64,000 nt of DNA, from positions 36,395,122 to 36,459,121 of the forward strand of contig NC_045129.1 of NCBI RefSeq assembly GCF_007655135.1, written 5' to 3'. Below, piece by piece: positions 34,603 to 45,390 of the stretch. The notes beneath the pieces are model-generated. The model was not told where the DNA came from. It saw nothing but the letters and a program-made list of their open reading frames with translations, and did not search any database. The translations under genes and the position numbers were made by a program. Positions within the stretch are counted from its first letter, which is position 1; each line of letters begins with the position of its first letter. The DNA comes from Punica granatum (lineage: Eukaryota > Streptophyta > Magnoliopsida > Myrtales > Lythraceae).

Positions 34603-37046
34603 TTTTTGTTAAACATCATCCTATAATTTTTTTTTTCTCATTTGCTAATTAAAGTTCCAGCAGAAAACATTTTTTTTTCTTTTTTTAGAAAAGAATTGTT
34701 CTTCTAATTAAAAAAAATTATTGCCTATGATGAAAGTGTCCTAGAAATACACATCTCGTGCCAATGTTTTCAAATGGGCACGGGATAGAATTTCTAAAGT
34801 GACGAATAGAATTTCTGGTACTTTTTTCCAGTCATAAATAAGACTCAAAGGCGTAGTACATCATAATTTTTTATTTTTTTTTGCGTCCTTCTATCTCTCA
34901 TCACTGATGCTAAACCGACGGAAAATTCTATGATACATTGAATGTATGATCCATATATGTCTTTAATAGTTGAGATTTAACCTTGAAATTTCAAAAATGA
35001 AAATTCAAAAAAATTTCAATGATAGAAATTTTGCACGTATGGTCCACATACCTCTTAATTGCATGTATTGTAGACCAATCTTAAACACACACATATGAGA
35101 TTTGTTCATACTAATAAAAAACACAAGGGATGATCACATATCTTTTAAATGGGTTTTGACTTGTCCCAAACCTTATCCGGGCATTAAAGAGTTTTATCCA
35201 TTCGATCACGAGGAGGATTTAGGAATTTTTCTTTTTCGTCAAAACCCTATAGGAGGGGTTTGGGAAGGTTTTGATGTTTTGCCTCAAAACCCGTCACGAA
35301 CCCATAAAGAAGTAAAATGACCAAAATACCCCTATCCTTTCATTAAATTTACAAAATACCTTATTAATTCCATTGGGTTCATTTCACAGTTCGCTGCCTC
35401 TTCTCTTCTCATATCGTTCTTCCTCTGTCGCCTCTTACTCCGCCCCCCACCCACCTCCGCTTAGTCACCGTCCGTCCGCCTTGTTCAAAGCATCTCATAT
35501 TGTTCTTCCTCTGCCCCCTCTTACTCTGTTTCCTCGTGTAATTTGCCGCGAAGTATATGCTGGTTGTATAATTGTATCATAATTTGGTGCTATTATGTTT
35601 GAAAATCGTGAAATATAATAATGATGTTATTGTTAATGGATAGAAAACAGATTCTCGGAGAAAACCCGTTAATTTTATGGGAAGGATTTGTGAATTATAC
35701 TCTAATTTCTCGTCGGGTTTGAGAAGGATTTGGAAATTGATCATTCCCAATGGATTTGGGATGGAAAGGAGCTAGCCATTGATCATCCCTTAAAACACAC
35801 GTATCCGTCTTTGGGTAAGTAGCATTTGGATCGATGTGGAATATAAACCACAAAAAATTGACCAGATAACTTACAGTGAAAATGGACCGTTTCTTTAAAA
35901 GCGACTTCAAAGGGAGCACAGATTTGCATTTTGAGATTTTGAATCTATATATAAATATTTAAAGTTCCACCTTTTAGTATATTTTCTCCCAAATTACTCG
36001 TGATACGCTATCTCTAACTAATTACTATCACCAAATTTTAAATAATTTGGTATTTTTATTAATTAAGTTCCAAGTCTCCACTACGTACTTCCCATTTTTC
36101 TCTCCCTCCCACTTTTCCTTTCCATACCATGTTCAATCATAAATTGATTTTTTTTAATTGTTATCATACATTTAATTGAACAATTTTAATTATGAAGTCT
36201 CGTGTATTTTTTAAATAATTACAAAAATAATATAAAAAGACACGCTAAATCCCACCTATAAGATTTTCTAGATTCTTTTGGTCTCAAGTATAGAATGATT
36301 TATCGGTTAAATAATTGAAAAAAAAAACCCACGTCTAGTTTCATCAAAAAGAAGATATTTCATAGTAATTACTAATTAGTTCAATTAAGATAAAAAGTTT
36401 GTACATATATTATCTTTTTCACTCGTGAAGGTGCATTCAAATATTATCTTAACATATTCTCTTTTATATGACTATTTGCATTTTCTTTACAATTTTCTTT
36501 TTCATCAAGTACAAATATTCCAGCTTAATTATTGAGCAAAACTAATACCTGCTCGGGCATCAGTTGACCACACACACACATATATATATATATATGTATT
36601 TTGCAATTTGTTAAGATGTGTTCTACTTTTCCTTTGATAAAATTATAATAAAAATATATAAAATTATAAATTATCATCATATTTTTTTTTTTGGGTAAAT
36701 ATTATCATCATATTTTGAAATGCGCTGGCACGGATTGTTCAAACCAGTGAATATTAAAGAGGGGATAATATTAAAGAGAGGAAGAAAAAATGATTTTGGA
36801 ACCGATCAAAGCCTGTCGGTCACGCCAAGTATGTTGGTTCGGTCAACCGTCGCGTAAAGTTCAAAAAGTCCATCGCGCAGCCGCCAGTGCCACCCACCTC
36901 CCTTCCCTAACCGCGGAGACAGACACCGAATTTTAATCCACTCTGTCGTTCCCGCGTCCCATTTTATGTTTAATTAGCTTTCACAAGTGCAACTCTCTAT
37001 TTCACAAAATTCTTCCATTCTCTGGCAGTTACCGGCTTCCGGTGCG
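34603..37046. other. Spacer between the tandem DUF569 genes
   Basis: Scanned for the missing third exon of DUF569 gene 1 (a [14 protein letters not shown] motif); not found. The open frame at 35102-35320 has an odd, repeat-like nucleotide pattern built on GGGTTTTGACTTG and GGTTTTGATGTTTTG, suggesting transposon debris. A CA/TA microsatellite lies at about 36571-36597. The last 150 bp before 37047 should be promoter and leader of DUF569 gene 2. Confidence 0.45.
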
Positions 37047-38268
37047 ATGGAGATGTTCGGGAAAGTGAAGGTGGTCAGGCTGAGGAGCCTCCACGGGAAG
37101 TACTTGGTGGCTGATGAGGACAGGATGACGGTGGGGCAAGAGCGGGACGGGGCATCGGGGAAGGCGAGGTGGTTGGTGGAGTTTGTGCTCAACTCTGACT
37201 CCATCATCCGCCTCCGCAGCTGCCACGGCCGGTATCTGACCGCCTCCAACTCCCCATTCCGCCTTGGGGTCGCTGGTCATAAGGTATTGGTCTGATATTA
37301 ACATCAGCCGTCGTCTAGTCATCCGCAAAGTTTAGTTCAATCAGATCAGTAAATTTTGTGGACAAAATTTTCGATTGTACCAGGTGCTCCAGACATTGCC
37401 CAAGAGGCTAGACTCTTCCTTGGAGTGGGAGCCAGTCAAGGAAGGTAACCGGATCAAGCTCAAAACTCGCTACGGCAACTTCCTCAGGGCTAACACGTCA
37501 GGTCCTCCGTGGGGTGGCTCGGTGACTCACGATATCCCCCGTCGGTCCTCCACCCAGAACTGGGTCCTCTGGGATGTGGAAGTCGTGGAGCAGCAGGCTC
37601 ATTCTGTGGACGACGAGCCTCTGGTGACAATGGGTCCACCTGCTCGATTCGATTCCGTGGCATCATCCCTGTCCAACTTGAATTCGCGGAATCACGAGAA
37701 ATCTCCTCCAATTTTGTACAGAGAAGAGGTAAGTTCTCGCTTGGCAGCAGGACATCATCATTACCGTACACCAACATAGATCAGATTAAATATTCAATGA
37801 GTATTAGTAAGAACCGATCAAAATGCTTGTAAGTGAGAATTTGTGGGCTCATTATGGGGCCAGTTTTTCAGTTTCAGGCATCTTAATTAAATGTTATATA
37901 TTCAAGTAGATGGACAATACTCACCCAATATTTACTCACATCAGTAGCTGTCGGTTTAATATTGTTTGCAGTCCATTGATTCGGGCATCTCTTTGTCTCC
38001 TAAGATGGAAGGGCGGGTCGTCTACTACCACATTGCGGACGAGAATGGTGAGGTGCTAGGAGAAGAGATGCAGGGATTCACCCTAAACTTCAATGGCAAA
38101 TGTGTGAAAGAACTGACCCGTAAGTTGGAGGAAGAGACGGGGATTGTGAGGCCCATAGTGTGCTTCCGCAGTCCATTGAATGGAAAGCTTTGCCCTCTGC
38201 GATTGCAGCTCCCTCCGAACATCGCTATGCGTGTTGTGTTAGTCCCGTCTTCATCGTTTGCAGGTTAG
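37047..38268 (+). CDS. DUF569 protein 2 (complete)
   Basis: Three exons, 37047-37283, 37384-37728 and 37972-38268, all phase 0, giving 292 aa. [20 protein letters not shown] opens the beta-trefoil-like DUF569 domain, with [19 protein letters not shown] and [10 protein letters not shown], then [17 protein letters not shown] and [11 protein letters not shown] closing it. After a linker, exon 3 encodes the conserved plant C-terminal domain [19 protein letters not shown] ... [12 protein letters not shown], ending in VPSSSFAG. I chose the internal ATG because family members begin with ME-F/L-F; an in-frame ATG 60 nt upstream is possible. It is a tandem paralogue of DUF569 gene 1. Function is unknown. 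Confidence 0.88.
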
Positions 38269-38399
38269 ATCTTTACGTTTGCTTTGAATTCTTACTGCCT
38301 CCGGAGTTTGATTTTTCCAGAACCTCACCTCAAGTATTACGCTGGTTATATATTCAGAAGTAACGGACCAGACGAACCCGGAAACTCTGTAACACGCAA

Positions 38400-39204
38400 G
38401 TGATCACAAATTTTTTGCCTGTACATCGCGGGGACAACTGCCTTCATATGCTGTATGGTAGAAGAAGCCAAAGATTTATCGGAAGTTCTACTCATTTCCA
38501 TCTAGCGATGATCGATTAAATTCATTGTACGGTTCGATTCATAATGCAAATATTCTCGTGTAGGATTCAGTCCTAACAGGTTCATCTGTAAATACCAAAT
38601 GTGTGATATCTACCGTCGAATCTTTATGGCTTTAGATTTTGTCGTGATAATTGTGAGACTTAATTTATCCACAGTAACTACATACAAGTGCCTTCAAGAG
38701 GACCGTGACGCATACAATTGAACAATTATCAGTAATCTCATGTGTCTTCAAGAGGACTGCCACGCATCCAATCGAACAATTACCAATAATCTCTGCACGA
38801 ACAAAAGCCATATTTAAAATGGTGAAACTGAGCACGGTCCCTCACAATGATCTTTACGTCGAATATGCTAGAGACTAGGATATTTACCCTGTGGCAGTCG
38901 TTACAGACTCAAAGATTCTTGAAGACACTTATGGAAGCCCTATTCTTCCTGTTCAACAAACCGAATTGCAGGCCTTCTCGCCATGGAGGTTTCTGCTCTT
39001 TCTCATGACCAGCATCATCGACAAACATTGGAGCTTGAGGCACATCAGGGATGTAACCCATGGAGTCCAATTGCAACTTCTGTTCGATCACGCTCAAGAA
39101 GTCGTAGACTTCCTTGGTCCAATGATGAGATGTCTCCCCAGCACAGAGAGACTAGAGTCCTAGACCGTACCTTGCCACCTCCTAGACTGTATGCAGGTTC
39201 TGTT
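38400..39204. repeat. Segmental tandem duplication, unit 1
   Basis: The stretch from downstream of DUF569 gene 2 through a PPR 3' end is repeated, diverged, from about 39205 into the 3' end of the intact PPR gene. Shared blocks, in order, include CATTTCCATCTAGCG-like sequence, AACAGGTTCATCTGTAAAT, TTATCCACAGTAACTACATA, AACAAAAGCCAT, GAGCACGGTCCCTCACAA and TGTGGCAGTCGTTACAGACT. Inside unit 1, a segment of about 53 bp (38691-38743) is repeated again at 38744-38796, duplicating the very end of the PPR frame. Confidence 0.8.
38780..39175 (-). pseudogene. Dead copy of the CRR28-like PPR 3' end
   Basis: Minus strand reads AGETSHHWTKEVYDFLSVIE, SMGYIPDVPQAPM, then FGLLNRKNRAS and SVFKNL, matching the last 120 or so codons of the intact PPR gene at 39549-41384. 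It differs by deletion of the HSERLAIA segment and by a CGA-to-TGA stop (38909-38911) right after FKNL. Only the C-terminal part is present, so it was born dead by partial duplication. Confidence 0.85.
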
Positions 39205-39335
39205 TGCAGTCCATTGAATTGATTCGTAGCAAAGGGTGAACCCTTATCTTGTAGTACTACATCATGTACGGGGAAGGCAAGGCGTAGTTGGACACAGAGA
39301 TGGCAATCGAGAGACCCGTGATGTGCTTCCATTTA
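39205..39335 (+). pseudogene. Remnant of a DUF569 last exon
   Basis: GTTTGCAGTCCATTGA with TTGATTCG nearby repeats the intron-acceptor/exon-3 junction of DUF569 gene 2 (37966-37983). Further on, sequence ending in DTEMAIERPVMCF (39290-39328) aligns with [13 protein letters not shown] of that exon. Most of the exon in between is deleted, and after GTGCTTCCA the sequence jumps to the 3' flank (equivalent to about 38495). This marks the left edge of duplication unit 2. Confidence 0.75.
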
Positions 39336-39548
39336 GCGGTTATAGATAAATTCAGTAGGGGTCTGATTAGTAATGCAGTAGTTCTCATGTGTTCAGACGA
39401 GTTACGGCTAAATAGGTTCATCTGTGAATGCGTTCGATCTACTTTTGAATCTCTACGACATTGTCATGGTGTTAATGGACTTCAATTTATCCACAATAAT
39501 TACATACAAGCGTCTTCGAAAAGGACTACGGCACATACAATTGATTGA
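39336..39548. other. Duplication unit 2 flank, 3' of the PPR gene
   Basis: Diverged copy of about 38500-38780, lying between the DUF569 remnant and the PPR stop codon. It should contain the PPR gene's 3' UTR. No separate gene. Confidence 0.6.
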
Positions 39549-41384
39549 TCACCAGTAATCTCCGCATGAACAAAAGCCATCCTTAAAATGATGGAATCGA
39601 GCACGGTCCCTCACAACGATCTCCACGTCGAATATCCTCGAGACTAGCTTAGTTATACTGTGGCAGTCGTTACAGACTCGAAGATTCTTGAATACCCTTA
39701 TGGGGGTTCCATTCTTCCCGTTCAACAAGCCAAATGCGATTGCCAGCCTCTCGCTATGGAGCATAAGAGACTGCTCCTTCTCGCGACGAGCATCATCAAC
39801 GACCATTGGAGCTTGAGACACATCAGGAATGTAACCCATGGAACCCAACTTCTCTTCTATCACACTCAAGAAGTCATAAATTTCCTTGGTAAAAGGATGA
39901 GTTGTGTCTCCAGCAAAGAACTTGTGCAGGACCCCATCAATCTCTATCAAACTACACCCAGGATTTTTGCTCACCCCTCGATCGGCCATTAGCTTTCTCA
40001 CCATCCCGACATCATCCCATTTCCTCGCAGAAGCGTACACCCTAGAGAGAAGCACATATACCCCGCTACACGAGTCCCCTCCTCCCGATTCTAAAATCTT
40101 CATAGCCAGAACCTCACTGAGCTCAACGCCCACATTTTTCTTGCAGCACGCATCAAGGAGACTCCTCCAAATTACTGCATCAGGCTTTAAGGGCATGCTA
40201 GAGACGAGATCTAGGGCTTCATTTATAAGTCCGGCTCGAGCAAGGAGATCAACTAAGCAGCCGTAATGCTCTAACTGAGGGTCAACACGGTATTCATGAA
40301 CCATCATGTCAAAGAACTTTCGGCCCTCATCAACCATGCCCCGATGGTTACAGGCGCCCAAAACACCAACAAAGGTGACCGAGTTGGGTATCAAATTATG
40401 CTCCGTGATCATGTCTGAAAAGTATCTCAAAGCCATGTAGGCCTGCCCATGCATTGCGAATCCAAGAATCATAGAGTTCCACGAGTTCACATCACGCTTG
40501 AGCATCCCCCTGAATACCTGAACTGCAAGCTCCAACGACCCGCATTTGCAGTACATATCCACCAATGAAGCATTAACGAGCGGGTCATTGATCTCGATAA
40601 CATCAGAGTTCCTAAGAACATAAGCATGGGCCCACAATCCCAAGGACAAAGATCCCAGACCAGCACACGCTCCCAGAACACTCTGAATCGTATACCCATC
40701 GGGCCTAAAGAATCTCTGCATTTCCCTGAACAACTCCAAAGATGCATAGAACTCAGCAGATCGGACCAACGCATCGATCATGACGTTCCACGAGACGACA
40801 GTTCTGTGACGCATTTTATCGAACATCTTCCATGCAACATCCAAATCACCGCAAGAGCTGTAGAAATGGATCAGGCTGTTGTTCGCATAGACATCGGATC
40901 CGAGCCCACGTTTCAGGAGCTGGGCGTGGATTTGTTGTCCTTCGGCTATGGCAAAAAGGTAAGCGCACGCCTTGAGGACGAACGGGAACGTGTGCTTGTC
41001 GGGGGAAACAGAGCCGTCGCTCAGCATCGTCTCAAAGATAGAGATTGCTTCCTCTTTACGGTCGTTGCTCACCGCAAATGCCCTTATCAGGGTGTTCCAC
41101 ATGAAGGTGTTGGGGTTCTCGATCTGGCCGAAGACACGGAGGGCGTATTCGAGGTCGGCGGCGGAGAAGTGGAGGATTCGGCTCTGGAGGAAAAGACCGC
41201 GGGGGCAATCGAGTGGGGCGGTGCGGAGGGCGTGGGCGTGGATCTGTTTGAGCTGGGACATGTCGGAGCATTCTGTCAGGAGGCGGAGGAGGTGGCCGTG
41301 AGAGTCCCAGGCGGCGCCGTCGGGCTTGCCGGGTCCAGGGAGAGTGTGAGGCGGCGGTGGGCGCGTTGAGACTACCAGAGCCAT
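39549..41384 (-). CDS. CRR28: DYW-type PPR protein, CRR28 orthologue (chloroplast RNA editing)
   Basis: A single-exon 611-aa minus-strand frame, intronless as usual for PLS-class PPR genes. CSDMSQLKQIHAHALRT opens the repeat array; PDKHTFPFVLKACAY, VVSWNVMIDALVRS, SVLGACAGLGSLSLGLWAHA and NSVTFVGVLGACNHRG follow as successive PLS repeats. Next come the E/E+ motifs (PDAVIWRSLLDACCKK, GVYVLLSRVYASARKWDDV) and a DYW deaminase domain. The latter has the zinc/catalytic HSERLAIAFG and CNDCH elements and the terminal FCSCGDYW. The pattern follows Arabidopsis At1g59720 (CRR28) throughout. CRR28 is needed for C-to-U editing of chloroplast ndhB and ndhD transcripts, hence for the NDH complex. The N-terminal MALVVSTRPPPPHTLPG is compatible with an organelle transit peptide. 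The deaminase signature is intact. Confidence 0.92.
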   Translation of the reverse strand: MALVVSTRPPPPHTLPGPGKPDGAAWDSHGHLLRLLTECSDMSQLKQIHAHALRTAPLDCPRGLFLQSRILHFSAADLEYALRVFGQIENPNTFMWNTLIRAFAVSNDRKEEAISIFETMLSDGSVSPDKHTFPFVLKACAYLFAIAEGQQIHAQLLKRGLGSDVYANNSLIHFYSSCGDLDVAWKMFDKMRHRTVVSWNVMIDALVRSAEFYASLELFREMQRFFRPDGYTIQSVLGACAGLGSLSLGLWAHAYVLRNSDVIEINDPLVNASLVDMYCKCGSLELAVQVFRGMLKRDVNSWNSMILGFAMHGQAYMALRYFSDMITEHNLIPNSVTFVGVLGACNHRGMVDEGRKFFDMMVHEYRVDPQLEHYGCLVDLLARAGLINEALDLVSSMPLKPDAVIWRSLLDACCKKNVGVELSEVLAMKILESGGGDSCSGVYVLLSRVYASARKWDDVGMVRKLMADRGVSKNPGCSLIEIDGVLHKFFAGDTTHPFTKEIYDFLSVIEEKLGSMGYIPDVSQAPMVVDDARREKEQSLMLHSERLAIAFGLLNGKNGTPIRVFKNLRVCNDCHSITKLVSRIFDVEIVVRDRARFHHFKDGFCSCGDYW

Positions 41385-41627
41385 CCTTTTTTATCCGTTC
41401 AGTTGAATTGAGCGGGAGAGACTTTGCGTGCTGTTTGGTTGGACGGAATGGCAAAACAAATCCGGCCCAATTCCCCTGGAATGGAGAAGCCCGCGTTTGG
41501 TTGTCCAATTGGCGTCAGAAACGAGATTCCGCGGCATATTATTCAAGGGTCTTCCTTCTAAGGGCCATGACAGATTTAGAATGATCATCTCATTGTGTTA
41601 CGAAGTCATGACGTTGCTCTTGTTTAG
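41385..41627. other. Upstream region of the CRR28-like gene
   Basis: Lies between the divergently oriented PPR gene and the PYRB pseudogene fragment. It is too short for a gene, probably carries the PPR promoter, and shows no obvious repeat. Confidence 0.4.
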
Positions 41628-42242
41628 GATGATACAAAAGATTATTTCACATCAATGGGAGTGGAATGAGAAGAGAGCTCCGACCAACTTGAGGTGGCTT
41701 CTAAGTGTGATGTTGTTTATCAAACTCGAATTCAACGGGAACGATTCACGGAGAGGCCTGACCTTTATGAGGAGGCTCGGGGCAAGAACATCGTAGACAA
41801 GGGTGTTCTCGATGCAATGCAGCAGCATGCGGTGGTTATGCACCCGCTCCCAAGGCTCGACGAGGTAAGAATATTATGTTGTCTTGTTTTGTAATCTATA
41901 CTGCTTTATAACTTAGACAGTGTTGTTCTGTACGTAAGAAAATCAGACTCTTGCATTGGGATTGCCATTCATTTAGGTGGAGATTTCTTCCACCGCTGTG
42001 TATGAACATGACATTATCGGTATGATGCAAAGAAAAACTGAATGGACCCTTTGAGTATACTTTGTACTTTCTGGTCTTTGATGGTACTTCATGCATATAT
42101 TTGCACGTGTTGTTTTGCGATATTTTGGTAGATCGCTGTGGACGTAGATGAGGACCCGAGGGCAGCCTATTTCAGACAAGCAAAGAACGATCTGTACATT
42201 AGGATGGCTCTACTGAAGAAGCTCCTCCTCATCGGCTGTTGA
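41628..42242 (+). pseudogene. PYRB: Aspartate carbamoyltransferase (PYRB) 3' fragment
   Basis: Two exons, 41628-41864 and 42132-42242, flanked by an AG acceptor and joined by a GT-AG intron. They encode the C-terminal part of plant aspartate transcarbamoylase, the second step of de novo pyrimidine synthesis: DDTKDYFTSMGVE then, after a stop, [60 protein letters not shown] and [14 protein letters not shown] at 41667-41669 replaces the conserved Trp codon (TGG to TGA) between GVE and EESS. No upstream exons are present in the 240 bp before the PPR start. It is therefore a genomic (intron-containing) duplicate fragment, now dead. Confidence 0.88.
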
Positions 42243-42536
42243 AGTATTGGATATTCGATCTGTTCGAAATTTTGTCATTGATATATTCTGGAAATGGTTA
42301 TGAGTCTTATGACCATCTAAATATTTGTGATTGAGGTCCGACTGCTAAGAACTCCTGTCATATGTTCGTTACCGAAAGTCTTGAAATTATTATTATTTTT
42401 TTTTATTTTACTAAAATTTTCTACAATTCAAGCCAAACTGAATGGGCTGAGTCCATGTAAAGCAGATTTTTGCTGCTCAAAGACGCGCTCGAGCCTATCT
42501 ATCTCATTGATTCTGAGCTGATCGAGCTCAGAAAAA

Positions 42537-42676
42537 TTGAGGGAGTCTTGACGAACCAAGCTTGAGCTACACGAAATGCTCACGAGCCGAGCTCGAGCTC
42601 AAAAAAATTGACGAGTCTTGACGAACCAAGCTTGAGCTACTTGAAATGCTCACGAACCGAGCTCAAGCTTATCTCT
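42537..42676 (+). repeat. Tandem pair of about 70-bp GAGCTCGAGC-rich units
   Basis: Two adjacent units each contain GAGTCTTGACGAACCAAGCT, TGAGCTAC and GAAATGCTCACGARCCGAGC with only a few differences. The flanking sequence continues as palindromic GAGCTCGAGC words. It is probably internal sequence of a non-autonomous element. Confidence 0.65.
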
Positions 42677-43208
42677 CTAGGCTCGAGCGAACTCGAGCCG
42701 AACTGGAGCCCGGGCTTTAATTTCACTCATGAGTCGAGCTTCGAGCCCCTCGAGTTCGGGCTCGGTTCGGCTCGATTACACCCCTAGTCGCCACCGCCTG
42801 ATCTCCACCCCTGACCCTCAGATCGACTTCTCTAGGACGGTCTCGAGACGGTGAGGCTAGATCTAGCCTCTCCACAACCAAATGTCGCTGGAAAATGAGA
42901 GGCCATCGTTAGGGTCGGCCAAAACTCTAGATCGCTCAGAGGTCTTCGACAATCCTTGTAGTGAGATCGACGATCCTCGCAATGGAATCGACGATGTCAT
43001 TCGAAGGTCGTCTAGCACTCGTGAGCCGAGAGCGAGCCTCTGGGGCCCTAAAAAAGAAGCGATTTGCTGAGCTAGGACCGCCATGAGCTCGAGGCTTTTG
43101 TGAACCATGCCTCTTGAGCCTGGGTTCGTTGAGCCGAGGGCTCGCGAATCCACGAGCTGGCCTGCCAGTCTAGCACAAACCCACTCATGGGTTTCCCGAT
43201 GGTTGGCT

Positions 43209-43301
43209 CGGGAGGGCTTATATGGTGGGGAGCCACCATGATACTGTTCATCTTCTTATCGCGAGGGCTCACATGGTGAGGAACCACCATGATACTGTTA
43301 T
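43209..43301 (+). repeat. 52-bp tandem duplication
   Basis: GAGGGCTTATATGGTGGGG + AGCCACCATGATACTGTT is repeated about 52 bp later as GAGGGCTCACATGGTGAGG + AACCACCATGATACTGTT. Two units, no coding role seen. Confidence 0.6.
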
Positions 43302-45254
43302 ATTATTTTTATATTTTTATTTTTAAAACAAGGGTATTATAGTCTTTGAAAATTTTTTCGATTTTATTCCGTGCTAATTTCGATGTTCGATCAAACAATG
43401 TTTTGAATCATAATTTCAATTCTAATCATTCAAATTCCCCTGCTTTTTAATTCTAATCCTCATCAATTTCATTTCTACGAACCAAACGCCACCTTAGGTT
43501 TGGTGTCATTCCATCCCAAAATATTTTATATATCACATATATACCACATATTTTTTTATGAATTCTAAAACAGTACCCATCTCTTTGCAACCCAAGATCG
43601 GGATTGGGGTGTCATGATCTTGACCACCACGAGCCCTGATCAGTTGGGCTAGCTCCGTCGAGCTCCCCTACTCGTGTTGTTTGAAACAGGCAAAGTGGAG
43701 GTTGAGATGGCCTAATCTCAGTAAGCTCGGCACTGACGTCACTTTAGTTTATTATGTTTAGAGGTCCATGTGGTAAGATCGAGCCACCGGAACCTTTGAT
43801 CCACTTGGTTTTGAGGATGAGGGAGGGCGAGGTGGCTCTATCCTAAGCATCGATGAAAAAAAAAAAAGAAACGGGTTAATTGAGGACATTATTTCTTCAT
43901 AAACGGAATAAATAGGGACAGGAAGTCCCCCTAACGATAATCGAATCCAAGACTTCTTAATTCCAAATCAATAATTTTTGCTAATAAGTCATACAGGTCG
44001 ATGACTTATACTACTGTTCTAAGTCCCTTTCTCAATTGAGGGTGTTTTATTAGTTTGGCAGATGTGATTGCGAATTATTTGTGATAGGCTGGGCCCATAG
44101 CTCAAGGTTATGGACCAAACTAGCCCAGATTTCTGACCGACAGTCGGACTTTTGGGCTATGGGCCCAAGAGCGGCCAACACTGATGGCGGAGAAAGAGAG
44201 TAGACTAACCCGCCCCACCTGGGAGATCAATCAGTCTCAGTATCGGGGAGGATCGAGCCCCTCCTCATTCATGGGAGCCCCTCGACGATCATCGAGAGTA
44301 ATGATCGGTTCCTAATCCTCATCGGGGACAGGCGCCGATGATCCTCCTATTTGCGCAACCCCAATCTTCCGACTAAGATCCATCCAATGAGAGTGGCACG
44401 CAAATTTCTTATTGAAAGCGACCTTATTAAAATTTGTTTACAGATCTTATAATTGGCTGATTCTTGAACTTAATCATGCCTCATATGTATTAACATGAGT
44501 ATCGGTCAAGCTCCGTGCCGTGGATCAGATCTGGGCTGCAATTCGTTTTTTTTAATATGTTTGATTTGTTTAATGTAGCTTCGACATTGATACGGAAAAT
44601 GAGATTATATGGTAAGGATACGAATTGTAAGAAACTTTACGGAGACATGAAGATCTGCACTGTGCCCCGAAGATTTGATATATTGCGATAGTCGATAGGT
44701 AATCAATATGAGTCAGCATATATAAACAATAGAACAAGGTTTAGGAAAATGATACGTGTGGGATTCATGCTATTTGATAGTTTACCTTTTTTCCGACCAA
44801 ATATGGTTTTTTTTCCCTTTTTAGTCATAGAGAAACTCATGACCTGATATAATTATAGGAAATAAAACGAAATAAAGAGTACTTAAATTTCACTGATGAA
44901 TATTGAACTTAGGACCTCATGATTTTGAAATGACGCCTTATATCAAGACTTCTTCATTAAAAGATGGTTGATTTATTTATTATTTATTTATTTTGCTAAT
45001 ATATAAAAATTCATGGAAAATATTACTTTTGTAATTTCGGGAGATCGAGTATAAAAGATTATTCATTCTCTTAAAAAATGCGATTCTCGAGACTGGAACT
45101 TGTATGCTCATTCTTATGGAGGCTAGAGCTGTTTACACTTAACCGGCATTTATTGGTTTCAAAAATGGTTGATTTAGGTTTTAGAACTAAGTGCAGTTTG
45201 CCATCCAACTTTTGAGTCTGATAGAAAAGTGTCATTTGACTTTTGAAAAATTAC

Positions 45255-45390
45255 ATTATACCACATGACCTAATAAAAACCGAAGCAAAGTACCACCCCG
45301 GGTACTTTTCTGGCCACTTTTCCAATCAAAATATAATTTAATAATTTCAGATTTTAGGAAATAATTTCAAAAATCGAAAAAAAGAAGAAA
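45255..45390 (+). repeat. Left inverted-repeat arm (core)
   Basis: Best-conserved part of the left arm. It pairs with the reverse complement of 46300-46445. Contains CATTATACCACATGACCTAA and ATCAAAATATAATTTAATAA. Confidence 0.7.

Larger units (their letters stand above)
42243..45174. other. Repeat-rich spacer
   Basis: No gene supported over 2.9 kb. 42537-42780 is a GAGCTCGAGC-rich block ending TCGATTACACCCCTA, typical of a widespread non-autonomous plant element. 43209-43301 contains a 52-bp tandem duplication. 44090-44400 is GC-richer, with GGGCCCATAG / CTATGGGCCC inverted words, possibly an old LTR remnant. The rest is AT-rich without recognisable features. Confidence 0.45.

Noticed and set aside
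40626..41369. 247-aa plus-strand frame
   Set aside because: Antisense shadow of the CRR28-like PPR gene, which is strongly supported on the minus strand.
44090..44400. Possible LTR remnant or gene end with GGGCCCATAG / CTATGGGCCC
   Set aside because: No matching second LTR, no TG...CA ends and no coding trace in the window, so it is only mentioned as part of the spacer.
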